Of a DNA stretch of 35,341 bases, positions 23,999 through 31,746 are shown piece by piece. Under the pieces are notes generated by a model. That model had not been told where the DNA came from. It was given only the letters and a program-made list of their open reading frames with translations, and ran no database searches. The position numbers and the translations under genes are program-made. Position 1 is the first letter of the stretch, and every line of letters starts with the position of its first letter. Source of the stretch: Bradyrhizobium sp. (GTDB taxonomy: Bacteria > Pseudomonadota > Alphaproteobacteria > Rhizobiales > Xanthobacteraceae); the NCBI GenBank assembly GCA_030681365.1, contig JAUXWH010000096.1, forward strand, positions 1-35,341, in the 5' to 3' direction.

Positions 23999-24400
23999 AT
24001 GACCGCTCCCACGCGCCACTATCAGCCCTTGTCGTTCGCCGCCGCGGCGGCGCTGTTCGTGGCCGCCACTGGGCTCGGCGGCTGCGCCGGCATGAGCGAC
24101 GGCATGAGCACGGCGTTTGCCGATCCCGCCAAATACGAGCTCTACGAGTGCAAGCAGCTCGAGACCGAGCGCAAGAGGCTGGCGGCCCGCACCGCGGAGC
24201 TGCAGGGCCTGATGGCGAAGGCCGAAACCGGGGCGGCCGGCACGGTGGTGGCCGAACTCGCCTACCGCAACGAATATGTGGCGGTGCGCGGGCAAGCCAA
24301 ATTCGCCGAGGAAGCCTGGCAGAAAAACCGGTGCCAGAACGCGGCGCCGGTCGCCGCACCGCTGGTGCCGCCGGTGATCGCGCCCGCGCCGAAGCGCTGA
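23999..24400 (+). CDS. small lipoprotein, function unknown
   Basis: A 133-residue predicted outer-membrane or periplasmic lipoprotein. The signal sequence ends in the lipobox LGGC with acylated Cys29. The mature part is mostly helical (KYELYECKQLETERKRLAAR, then KAETGAAGTVVAELAYRNEY) with two further Cys residues, in YECKQ and NRCQN, that could form a disulfide, and a Pro/Ala-rich tail. I recognise it only as a conserved type of hypothetical protein in Bradyrhizobium relatives. The ATG at 23999 is preferred; a TTG at 23978 would add seven residues. No operon partner; tRNA-Leu lies upstream on the other strand. Confidence 0.75.
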   Translation: MTAPTRHYQPLSFAAAAALFVAATGLGGCAGMSDGMSTAFADPAKYELYECKQLETERKRLAARTAELQGLMAKAETGAAGTVVAELAYRNEYVAVRGQAKFAEEAWQKNRCQNAAPVAAPLVPPVIAPAPKR

Positions 24401-24499
24401 GGCGGCTGATTCGCCCGTCGGGTCGATTGCGGGGGGCATCCGTCGGCATCAAACGCAGAAATTCTTGACGGACAACGCCGCGCGAAACACCGATTTGTC

Positions 24500-25020
24500 G
24501 AACGGATTCAACGAACGCACTCGACGGGCAAATCACCCCAAAAGTCCGTCAAGTCCCCGCATCAAAAATATTCGGATTTTCAGAAGTCGCGGGTTGGGCT
24601 ATATCAATAGCCATCCCGTCCCAACAAGAGGGGCGTTGCGCAACGTCATCAGCGCGGGGCGGCGATGCGGTGGACGCGGAGGGCGCTCCTGACGAGGGCG
24701 CCTGAAACGGATGGCGAAGTCGTGTTGTTCTGACACCCCTATGCTGGTGTCAAGTTCGCGCCATTGAGCGTGGGCGACGGTGGCAAAAGTGCATGGCTCA
24801 CCGGGGAGGGCACGTATAAGCCGTAAACCATTGCGTGGGGAATGCCGGGTGATTCCGGTGTGACCTGACTAACGCGTGTGTGCTTCTACCACTCCACCAT
24901 TGCACACGCGGCTATCGGGCGCATCGGGCGCCCGGCATTCCCCGCGCCCTCTGTTTGGAGGGCAAGGAAATTGCTGGCAGACCTCGGGCGAAACGCGCCG
25001 CGAGATCGCGAAGCTGTACT
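24500..25020. repeat. long structured dispersed repeat of Bradyrhizobium type
   Basis: No convincing gene occupies 24401-25195. The stretch from about 24500 matches, from memory, a long repeat common in Bradyrhizobium genomes, with landmarks CTCGACGGGCAAATCA, CATCCCGTCCCA, GCGATGCGGTGGACGCG, GGCGAAGTCGTGTTGTTCTG and GCATTCCCCGCGCCCTCT. It has strong hairpins: TGACACC (24731-24737) with GGTGTCA (24746-24752); a 17-bp stem, 24833-24849 with 24931-24947, broken only by one G-T pair; and an inner stem, CGCGTGTG (24873-24880) with CACACGCG (24903-24910). Strand and boundaries are uncertain. It could be a decayed mobile element or a non-coding RNA. Confidence 0.65.
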
Positions 25021-25037
25021 AATTAAGCACCCAAACT

Positions 25038-25143
25038 GTCGTCGTCCGGTTTGACCGGACGACCCCAGTATTCCAGAGACGGCAGCGATTTGAACCGAGA
25101 AGCCGCGGCGTACTGGATCCCCGCATGCGCGGGGATGACGACT
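25038..25143. repeat. composite dispersed repeat (GTCCGGTTTGACCGGAC / CCCCGCATGCGCGGGG)
   Basis: It starts with the hairpin GTCGTCCGGTTTGACCGGAC, passes through CCAGTATTCCAGAGACGGC and GAAGCCGCGGCGTACTGGAT, and ends with the hairpin CCCCGCATGCGCGGGG and ATGACGAC. The right end CCCCGCG...GGGGATGACG resembles the palindrome at 31671. It follows the long repeat directly. Confidence 0.75.
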
Positions 25144-25195
25144 GGTGGTGGAGCGGCAAACGTGTGTCGCCGCGAACGATGCGTCACACGCCTCC

Positions 25196-26398
25196 TCACG
25201 CCCGCCAGTCGTACATCCAGTCCTGCCGCGCCAGCATGCGTTGCGGGCCCATCGCGCGGATGAAGCCGTCGCGCGCCAGCGCCGCCGGGCCGCCGAGATG
25301 ATAGATCTGCCCGTTGCGCCGTGCGGTGCGCTGCACGCGGCTGACGCGGGCGCGGCGCATCTGGCCGTAGCGTTTCAGCGCCGCCGCCATGCCGGCGGCG
25401 TTGTCGCCGGCGGCTTCGCCCAGCACCTTGGCCAGCACCGCCGCATCCTCGATCGCCATGCCGGCGCCTTGGGCGGCAAACGGCAGCATGGCGTGGACGG
25501 CGTCGCCCAGCAGCGCCACCGCGCCTTCGCTCCATTGGCCGCCCTCGGGCACCGTGAACAGCGCCCATTTGCGCCAGTCGTCGACGGCGCCGAGCATCAT
25601 TCGCGCCGGCGCGGGCCAGCGGAACGAGGCAAACGCATTCTTGATTTCGGCGGGCTCGCCGGGGGCGCTCCAGCCTGGCCGGTTCCAGGTTCCCGGCACC
25701 ACGGCGACGACGTTGATCAGGCGCGCGCCCGAGATCGGGTAGGCAACGAGATGGGCGTTCGGCCCCATCCAGAGCTGCACCCGCCGCGAGGTGTATTCGC
25801 GTGGCAGCTGGGTGGCGTCGAGCGCGCCGCGCCAGGCGATCAGGCCGGAAAATTGCGGCTGCACCTCCGGAAACAAATGCTGCCGGACCGTGGACCAGAT
25901 GCCGTCGGCGCCGATCAGCGCGGTCGCCAGCTCCTGGTGGCGCGCCATGCCGCTGCGCTGGACCACCGTCAGTCCCTTGGCGTGCGCGGCGACGTCCTCG
26001 AACTGGCAGCCGAGCCTGAGTTCGATGTCGGGATGGTCGTCGACCGCCGCCGCCAGCGCGCCCTGCAGGTCGGCGCGATGCACCACCCAATAGGGCGCGC
26101 CGGTGCGAAAGCCGGCGGCCTCGCCGAGCGGCAGCCGCGAGATCTCGCCGCCGTGGCGCGCGCTCATGATGCTGACCGCATCGGGAATCACCGCGCGCCC
26201 GGCGAGACGCGGCTGCAAGCCGAGTTCGACCAGCACCCGGCTGGCATTGGGTGACAATTGCAGGCCGGCGCCGGCCTCCTCGAGCCGCGCGGTCTTCTCC
26301 AGCACGATGACGCGAAAACCCTGCGCCGCAAGCGCCAGCGCCGCCGTCAGTCCCCCGATCCCGGCACCCGCGACGACGATGGTGCGCGAGGTGGCCAC
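25196..26398 (-). CDS. FAD-dependent monooxygenase (salicylate hydroxylase-like)
   Basis: A 400-residue flavoprotein of the group A aromatic hydroxylase family, using NAD(P)H and oxygen. Cofactor motifs are GAGIGGLTAALALAAQG at residues 11-27 (ADP-binding), ALIGADGIWSTVR (the DG motif contacting NAD(P)H and FAD) and LLGDAVHAMLPFAAQGAGMA (the GD motif binding FAD ribitol). Resemblance is to salicylate/3-hydroxybenzoate-type hydroxylases; the substrate cannot be told from sequence. It starts 7 bp after the NDUFS6-like zinc protein gene on the same strand, so the two are probably cotranscribed, although a functional link is not obvious. Confidence 0.9.
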   Translation of the reverse strand: MATSRTIVVAGAGIGGLTAALALAAQGFRVIVLEKTARLEEAGAGLQLSPNASRVLVELGLQPRLAGRAVIPDAVSIMSARHGGEISRLPLGEAAGFRTGAPYWVVHRADLQGALAAAVDDHPDIELRLGCQFEDVAAHAKGLTVVQRSGMARHQELATALIGADGIWSTVRQHLFPEVQPQFSGLIAWRGALDATQLPREYTSRRVQLWMGPNAHLVAYPISGARLINVVAVVPGTWNRPGWSAPGEPAEIKNAFASFRWPAPARMMLGAVDDWRKWALFTVPEGGQWSEGAVALLGDAVHAMLPFAAQGAGMAIEDAAVLAKVLGEAAGDNAAGMAAALKRYGQMRRARVSRVQRTARRNGQIYHLGGPAALARDGFIRAMGPQRMLARQDWMYDWRA

Positions 26399-26405
26399 AG
26401 GTCGA

Positions 26406-26651
26406 TCAGGCGACCTTGTCCTTCAGCACGCATTCGGGCGGGCGGGCTTCGCCGGCCCCAAGGTCGGCGGCGAAACGATACAGCGTCGAGCAATAGGGGC
26501 AGATGATCTCGTTGTCGTTGCCGAGGTCGAGGAACACATGGGGGTGGTCGAACGGCGGATTGGCGCCCACACACATGAACTCCCGCGAACCGATTTCAAT
26601 GACCGAAACGCCGGCATCATTGTGGAAGTGCGGAACGACGTGATCGGACAT
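26406..26651 (-). CDS. zinc-finger CHCC protein (NDUFS6-like, complex I accessory)
   Basis: An 81-residue protein of the zf-CHCC family, which includes the mitochondrial complex I subunit NDUFS6 and its alphaproteobacterial counterparts. Zinc ligands are Cys27 (EFMCVG), His36 or His38 (FDHPH), Cys51 and Cys54 (ICPYCS), and GSREFMCVGANPPFDHPH is the family signature. AAGGTGAAATACA precedes the ATG. It heads a two-gene unit with the monooxygenase rather than sitting in a nuo operon. Family assignment is good; a role in complex I here is inferred from the family. Confidence 0.88.
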   Translation of the reverse strand: MSDHVVPHFHNDAGVSVIEIGSREFMCVGANPPFDHPHVFLDLGNDNEIICPYCSTLYRFAADLGAGEARPPECVLKDKVA

Positions 26652-26885
26652 TGTATTTCACCTTGGGTGGCAGCGGCGGCGGACGCAATCGGACGCGGCA
26701 GGCTGGACACGCCGCGCCTACTGATACTGGCGGAAAGTGCTGATTCCTAGAGCCCCGAGAGCTCATTTGTTCATGCAAATTCGACACAATCTTGTCGTCC
26801 CAGAGAAGCCCTTCTTTCGTCGGGGCTGTTGTGTCCGAAAAACGGCACACCATCTCAAGAGGATTGGAACGCGGGGTATTTCGGG

Positions 26886-28034
26886 ATGAAGCGGTCGCGG
26901 ATGGTTCCGGCGGTGGCTGGCATGGCGGTGTTCGCCGTGGCATTCGCCCTGCTGTGGCCGCATGCCCGGGACTCATTTGCCGTGCTGGCGGCGCAAGACG
27001 ATCCGGTCGCGCTTTCCGACGCCCAGCTTAGTTCTGCGTTGCGGAATAACGCTGCCGTCATCGCCGACAACATCGAGGCGGCGCTCGCCGCCGAGGACGC
27101 CGATCTCGCCGACAGTTTCGTCAGCCTTGCCAGGGAAAAGAACATCGCGCTCGGCGACGAACTTTTGAAACGCGTGAGCGATAAAGTCGCGGAACACAAT
27201 TCGACGTCGCATATGGCAAAACGCTTCCTCACCGGATTCGTGGTCGGCGAGGCCGACGACGTCGCCAGCCTGTCGGGCACGGTGGCCGGCGATCTCTTTG
27301 TCTACGGCGACATCAGGGATGTGGTGCGCGAAGGCAAGAATCTGGCGACGGGCGAGCACACCGACCAACTGGTGCTGGGGCTTGCCGCCGTCGGCCTCGT
27401 GGTCACCGCGGCGACCTATGTTTCGGTCGGCGGCGTGGCGCCGCTGCGCGCCGGGCTCACGCTGGTCAAGGATGCCCGCAAGGTCGGGCGGCTCGGCGAG
27501 GGGCTGACGCTGTGGGCCGGCCGCTCGGCGCGTGAGATGGTCGACACGCCTGTGCTGCAGCGCGCGATCGCCTCCGGCTCGGTGCTGCGGCCGGGCCAGA
27601 CCATGACCGCGATCAAGGCGGCGTTCCGCGCCGAGAAGGCCGGCGCGCTGGTTCGTCTCGCCAAGGACGTCGGCCGGGTCGGTGAAAAGGCGGGTATCCG
27701 CGCCGCCAAGGACACGCTGAAAATCGCCGAAGGGCCGAAGGATGTGGCCCGCGCCGCCCGGCTGGCGGAGGCCAAGGGAGGCCAGACCCGCGCGATCCTG
27801 AAAGTGCTCGGCCGCGGCGCGCTGTTGCTGGTCACGGGCGCCTTCAATCTGACGATGTGGGTGTTCGGCGCGCTGTTCGCGCTGGTCGGCCTCCTGTCCT
27901 CGATCAAGGCCACCACCGAACGCCTGACCATGTCGTACCTGCGCCGCAAGAAGGCGCGGCGGCTGCGCCGGCAGCTGGCGGCGGCAGCCCTCGCACCCGA
28001 CGCATCGCTGGCGGGTTCCGTCGCGCACGGCTAG
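26886..28034 (+). CDS. predicted membrane protein, function unknown
   Basis: A 382-residue protein I do not recognise. An N-terminal hydrophobic segment (residues about 7-30) follows KRSR; a middle region has a hydrophobic stretch (LVLGLAAVGLVVTAATYVSV), then a long Ala/Arg/Lys-rich helical part, and near the C-terminus a long membrane segment (ALLLVTGAFNLTMWVFGALF and following residues) before a strongly basic tail (RRKKARRLRRQ). At least three membrane segments are likely, with the basic tail cytoplasmic. The ATG at 26886 is chosen over a TTG at 26829. The downstream hydrolase gene is 54 bp away on the same strand. Confidence 0.75.
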   Translation: MKRSRMVPAVAGMAVFAVAFALLWPHARDSFAVLAAQDDPVALSDAQLSSALRNNAAVIADNIEAALAAEDADLADSFVSLAREKNIALGDELLKRVSDKVAEHNSTSHMAKRFLTGFVVGEADDVASLSGTVAGDLFVYGDIRDVVREGKNLATGEHTDQLVLGLAAVGLVVTAATYVSVGGVAPLRAGLTLVKDARKVGRLGEGLTLWAGRSAREMVDTPVLQRAIASGSVLRPGQTMTAIKAAFRAEKAGALVRLAKDVGRVGEKAGIRAAKDTLKIAEGPKDVARAARLAEAKGGQTRAILKVLGRGALLLVTGAFNLTMWVFGALFALVGLLSSIKATTERLTMSYLRRKKARRLRRQLAAAALAPDASLAGSVAHG

Positions 28035-28088
28035 AATTGCCGCCAATTCCCGCCGATCTCATTTCTCCCAAAAAATATGGAACTGTCG

Positions 28089-28841
28089 ATGCCGAATTTT
28101 CACAACGGCGATGTTGAAATTGCCTATCTCGACGAAGGCGAGGGCGATCCGATCCTGCTGGTGCACGGCTTTGCCTCAACCAAGAATGTGAACTGGACCT
28201 ATCCGACCTGGGTGTCCGAGCTGAGGAAGAACGGCCGCCGCGTCATCGCGCTCGACAATCGCGGCCATGGCGATTCCGGCAAGCTCTATGACGCCGCGGC
28301 CTATGAGATCGCCACCATGGCCGGCGACGTCATCGCGCTGATGGATCATCTGAAGCTCGAACGCGCCGATGTGATGGGCTATTCGCTGGGCTCGCGGATG
28401 ACGGCGGTGCTGGCGCGGCAGGCGCCGCAGCGGCTGCGTTCGGCGATTCTCGGCGGTATCGGCATCGGCCTGATCGAGGGCGGCGGCCCCGGCGAAAACG
28501 TCGCGGCGGCATTGGAGGCGCCGTCGCTGGAGGATGTCACCGATCCGGTGGGACGGACCTTTCGCGCGTTCGCCGACCAGACCCGCAGCGATCGCCGGGC
28601 GCTGGCGGCCTGCCTGCGCGGCTCTCGCCGGCTGATGACCCGGGAAGACGCCGCCGGCATTTCGGTGCCGGTGCTGATCGCGGTCGGTACCACGGACGAA
28701 ATCGCGGGCTCGGCGGATGCGCTGGGAAAAATCATCCCGGGCGCCGACGTGCTCCATATTCCGAACCGCGACCACATGCGGGCGGTCGGCGACAAGATCT
28801 ACAAGGCGGGCGTGCTGGATTTTCTCTCACGACGGAAGTGA
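28089..28841 (+). CDS. alpha/beta hydrolase
   Basis: A 250-residue alpha/beta-hydrolase fold protein. LLVHGFAS holds the oxyanion-hole region, RVIALDNRGHGDSG is the classic strand-4 motif, nucleophile Ser99 sits in MGYSLGS, the acid is the Asp of VGTTDEIAG and the base the His of NRDHMRAV. Such proteins hydrolyse esters, lactones or similar bonds; the substrate is unknown. ATG 28089 is preferred because GGAAC lies upstream; an ATG at 28077 adds four residues. The last 15 bp overlap the end of the convergent membrane-protein gene. Confidence 0.88.
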   Translation: MPNFHNGDVEIAYLDEGEGDPILLVHGFASTKNVNWTYPTWVSELRKNGRRVIALDNRGHGDSGKLYDAAAYEIATMAGDVIALMDHLKLERADVMGYSLGSRMTAVLARQAPQRLRSAILGGIGIGLIEGGGPGENVAAALEAPSLEDVTDPVGRTFRAFADQTRSDRRALAACLRGSRRLMTREDAAGISVPVLIAVGTTDEIAGSADALGKIIPGADVLHIPNRDHMRAVGDKIYKAGVLDFLSRRK

Positions 28842-30167
28842 GGTTTCGGCTTCGTCGCCGCGCGCGAAATGCCTGACCAGCGCTATCAGCGCGACGAAGC
28901 TGGCGACCCACGCCATCCGCGCGCCGTAGCGGTCATGCGGCCCCGAGATCACGCCGCAGACAAAGGCGTTGCCGAGCAGCGCCAACGTCACCGTCGCCGC
29001 GAGCATTGCGAGATCGTCGAGCCGCCGCCGCCAGATCGCGCTCGCGAAGATGGCAACGACCGCCAGCATCGACACCAGCGCGACCGGAACGTGGAGCCGG
29101 TTGATGGCGGCAAAATCGATATTCGAGTGCTGCTGATATGCCGCGCGCATCGACTTGAGTTGCGAAGGGATGTAACGCTCGATGATCCCGTAGGTGTGGC
29201 CAATCCAGACGCTGGTGCCTTCGCCAGTTCCGACATGGACCAATTGCTGTGCGGTGGCGACGATGGCGGCTTCGGCATTTCGCAGCGGATATTCGACCAG
29301 CGACCGCCGCACGATCAGGCCCATCTCGTCGTTCAGGCCCTGGAAGCGGCCGAGGTCGTCGAACACGCTGCTTCCCCACAGAAACTGATCGGCGGTAGCC
29401 GGCAATTCGTTGCGGTAGGGGCAGAGCTTCAGCTGTTGCCGTGGGCAGTGATCGTCCAGGTATCGCTTGACGATGCCGTCCTGCAGCATCCGGCCGAACG
29501 CAACGCCGTAACCGCCGGGCGTCCATGCCAGTTGCCCCGACAGGGCAAAGTTGGCGGATAACAGCATGGCGGCGCCGGCAGCAAGGGTCAGGCTGCCCTG
29601 CAGCAGTCCGGAAACCGCGATCCGGTCGCGCAGAAAGAGGCGCGCGATCCAGCCGGCGCAGCACAGCCCGAGCAATACCGCCAGCGTCGCGCTGTGGGTT
29701 GCCGCGGCGAAGGCCGTGAACGCGAACAGCGAGCATTTTTCGATCGTGGAAATCTGCCGCCCGTGCACGACCAGGATGAAGAGCGCCAGCACCGACAGGC
29801 CGGTAAAGATGTCGGTCAGCAGCGTGGAGGCGAGCCAGGGCAGCGCCGTGGTCAGGATCAGGGCGACGCTGATCGCCGTCAGCCGCCATGGCCCGAACAG
29901 GCCGAACAGGCGCAGCGCCAGTTGCAGGATCCATAGCGTCGCCAGCGCCTGAATACCCAGATTGATCCAGAAGCTCGAAGCCTCGCCGTAATGCAGATAG
30001 AGCCCGAACACAGTGGACCGGCTGGGGACCAGATAGCCTTCGTACCACCGGGCCAGATAACCGCCGGTGTCATACTGCAGCAGCGGGTAGCCGTTCCACA
30101 GCGCCGGGAGGACCAACAACAGGGGGATCGCGACTGCCGAGATCCAGACCCAAGCCGGATCGGTCAC
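28827..30167 (-). CDS. polytopic membrane protein, possibly GT-C-like
   Basis: A 446-residue protein with about ten hydrophobic segments, such as VWISAVAIPLLLVLPALW at the start. The first periplasmic loop has YPLLQYDTGGYLARW; an acidic Asp in such a loop is seen in GT-C glycosyltransferases that use lipid-linked sugars, but the sequence is too divergent to assign. A large loop (about residues 230-300) carries CPRQQLKLCPYRNELPATA with two Cys residues, possibly a periplasmic disulfide. The start is GTG at 30167, overlapped by a 14-bp palindrome and with no clear Shine-Dalgarno. The 3' end overlaps the hydrolase gene by 15 bp. Confidence 0.75.
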   Translation of the reverse strand: MTDPAWVWISAVAIPLLLVLPALWNGYPLLQYDTGGYLARWYEGYLVPSRSTVFGLYLHYGEASSFWINLGIQALATLWILQLALRLFGLFGPWRLTAISVALILTTALPWLASTLLTDIFTGLSVLALFILVVHGRQISTIEKCSLFAFTAFAAATHSATLAVLLGLCCAGWIARLFLRDRIAVSGLLQGSLTLAAGAAMLLSANFALSGQLAWTPGGYGVAFGRMLQDGIVKRYLDDHCPRQQLKLCPYRNELPATADQFLWGSSVFDDLGRFQGLNDEMGLIVRRSLVEYPLRNAEAAIVATAQQLVHVGTGEGTSVWIGHTYGIIERYIPSQLKSMRAAYQQHSNIDFAAINRLHVPVALVSMLAVVAIFASAIWRRRLDDLAMLAATVTLALLGNAFVCGVISGPHDRYGARMAWVASFVALIALVRHFARGDEAETSLPS

Positions 30168-30177
30168 GCGCGCGCGT
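30164..30177. promoter_or_regulatory. 14-bp palindrome over a GTG start
   Basis: TCACGCGCGCGTGA is a perfect palindrome covering the GTG start codon of the minus-strand membrane protein and the bases just upstream of it. It could act as an operator or hinder initiation; its alternating purine-pyrimidine run may also be chance in GC-rich DNA. Confidence 0.3.
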
Positions 30178-30481
30178 GATGAAAAAATGTGCGTGTGAAT
30201 GGGTCGTCCCCCCTGGCCCGGAGACTATCATGCACCGGCTGCCGCGCCGAAATCCACAAATAGTTGGAACCCGGACCGCTTGATTTTCCGAAATCATGCG
30301 CCACTTTGAGCCGACGCCGACAGGAAAGTGGATGTCGGCCTCGGCTGGAAACCGTGCTGTTTCAATGTTTTGGCGCGGTTTCCTGACACCGGATATGGCT
30401 CGCCTGGCCTGGCCCGGGACAGCCGTCCGCCCGTCGTGCTATGGTGCGCGCCGGGAACATCAGAATTTGCGAGAGCAGCCC
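30168..30481. other. intergenic region upstream of cysE
   Basis: About 314 bp lie between the divergent membrane-protein and cysE genes. Apart from the palindrome at its left edge and the GCGAGAGCAGCCC leader of cysE, I see no gene, repeat or clear promoter. An in-frame extension of cysE to 30296 is not supported because it has no family similarity. Confidence 0.4.
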
Positions 30482-31309
30482 ATGGCAGTGCATCAGATCA
30501 ACCCACAGGGTGCCAAAATGGCGGCACTCGATCCGATCTGGGATCGGGTGCGCACCGAGGCGGAAGATATCGTCCGCCGCGAGCCGGAGCTCGCTTCCTT
30601 CATCTATTCGACCGTGCTGCATCATGACCGGCTGGAAGCCGCCGTGGTGCATCGGATCGCCGAACGGCTCGACCATCAGGCGCTGTCGGGCGATTTGATC
30701 CGCCAGACCTTCGATGAGGCGCTGCGCGACGACCCCGATCTCGGCAACGCCTTCCGCGCCGACATGGTGGCGGTGTTCGACCGCGACCCCGCGACCTCGC
30801 GGTTCATCGATCCCTTGCTCTATTTCAAGGGCTTCCATGCGATCCAGACCCATCGGCTGGCGCACTGGCTCTATCAAAAGGGCCGTAAGGACTTTGCCTG
30901 GTATCTGCAAAGCCGCGCCTCGGCGGTGTTCCAGACCGACATCAATCCGGCGGCAAAAATCGGCCGCGGCATCTTCCTCGATCATGCCACCGGCTTCGTG
31001 GTCGGCGAGACCGCGGTGATCGAAGACGACGTCTCGATCCTGCACGATGTCACGCTGGGTGGTACCGGCAAGGAGCACGAGGATCGCCATCCCAAAATCC
31101 GTCGTGGCGTATTGATCGGGGCGGGCGCGAAAATTCTCGGCAATATCGAGATCGGCCATTGCGCCCGCATCGCCGCCGGCTCCGTGGTGGTGAAGCCGGT
31201 ACCGCACAACGTCACCGTGGCAGGGGTTCCCGCCAGGATCGTCGGCGAGGCCGGCTGCGCCGAGCCGTCGCGCACCATGGACCAGATGATCAACGCCATC
31301 GGAATTTGA
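30482..31309 (+). CDS. cysE: serine O-acetyltransferase
   Basis: A 275-residue enzyme that acetylates L-serine with acetyl-CoA, the committed step of cysteine synthesis. The N-terminal helical domain (LDPIWDRVRTEAEDIVRREP onward) is typical. The catalytic pair lies in IDPLLYFKGFHAIQTHRLAHWL and GRGIFLDHATGFVVGETAVI; the left-handed beta-helix of hexapeptide repeats covers roughly residues 150-250, with GGTGKEHEDRHPKI forming the loop over the active site. The C-terminal tail ending in NAIGI terminates in Ile, as in forms that bind cysteine synthase. No cysK is next to it. Confidence 0.94.
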   Translation: MAVHQINPQGAKMAALDPIWDRVRTEAEDIVRREPELASFIYSTVLHHDRLEAAVVHRIAERLDHQALSGDLIRQTFDEALRDDPDLGNAFRADMVAVFDRDPATSRFIDPLLYFKGFHAIQTHRLAHWLYQKGRKDFAWYLQSRASAVFQTDINPAAKIGRGIFLDHATGFVVGETAVIEDDVSILHDVTLGGTGKEHEDRHPKIRRGVLIGAGAKILGNIEIGHCARIAAGSVVVKPVPHNVTVAGVPARIVGEAGCAEPSRTMDQMINAIGI

Positions 31310-31438
31310 TTTCCAGCTTACATTCCGCCAAAGCATGATGCCTTCGGGAATCGCGCACCGAATTTTGCAGGTTGGGCTGGCAGTTCTCGTCGTCCCGGCC
31401 TAGAACTTCCCGAAACCTCAATCGCACTGGAGACTGCC

Positions 31439-31657
31439 GTGGACGTTCAGGAAGTCAGGAAACTCGACGCCTATCTCAAGCGCGTGTTCGGCAATCAAAA
31501 GCTGCGCGTGGTGCCGCGGCCGAAAAAGGACGACTCGGCCGAGGTCTATATCGGCGAGGAATTCATCGGCGTGCTGTTCGTCGACGATGAAGACGATGAC
31601 CGTTCATTCCAGTTCCAGATGGCCATCCTCGAGGAGGATCTGGTCGATCAGGGCTGA
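31439..31657 (+). CDS. DUF3126 family small protein
   Basis: A 72-residue acidic protein of the DUF3126 family of alphaproteobacteria. It opens MDVQEVRKLDAYLKRVFGNQ and has the conserved EVYIGEEFIGVLFVDDEDDD segment, followed by FQFQMAILEEDL. The start codon is GTG at 31439, preceded by CACTGGAGACTGCC; no in-frame ATG offers an alternative. Function unknown. It ends 13 bp before a perfect palindrome that probably serves as terminator. Confidence 0.88.
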   Translation: MDVQEVRKLDAYLKRVFGNQKLRVVPRPKKDDSAEVYIGEEFIGVLFVDDEDDDRSFQFQMAILEEDLVDQG

Positions 31658-31670
31658 GGCCTCTTCACAT

Positions 31671-31724
31671 TCCGACGTCATCCCCGCGTGAGCGCAATTG
31701 CGCTCACGCGGGGATGACGTCGGA
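31671..31724. repeat. perfect 54-bp palindrome, likely bidirectional terminator
   Basis: The sequence is exactly its own reverse complement over 54 bp, centred between 31697 and 31698 at GCGCAATTGCGC, with no spacer. It contains CGTCATCCCCGCG and CGCGGGGATGACG, the terminal motif of the other repeats. It lies between the convergent DUF3126 gene and the minus-strand gene ending at 31747. Confidence 0.93.
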
Positions 31725-31746
31725 GCCGTTGCAAGGATGAACGTTT

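Noticed and set aside
24465..24692. 75-codon frame in the gene-free stretch
   Set aside because: It lies in the long dispersed repeat; similar small frames there look like annotation artefacts.
3141..25143. CRISPR array
   Set aside because: The repeats are scattered kilobases apart, are themselves palindromic and have no regular spacers or cas genes.
26973..28046. 357-codon minus-strand frame opposite the unknown membrane protein
   Set aside because: Composition is typical of antisense frames (Arg/His/Gln-rich, no hydrophobic segments); the plus frame has an N-terminal membrane segment and a basic tail in sensible order.
30296..30481. N-terminal extension of serine acetyltransferase
   Set aside because: The 62 added residues have no resemblance to the family; the start at 30482 fits the usual length.
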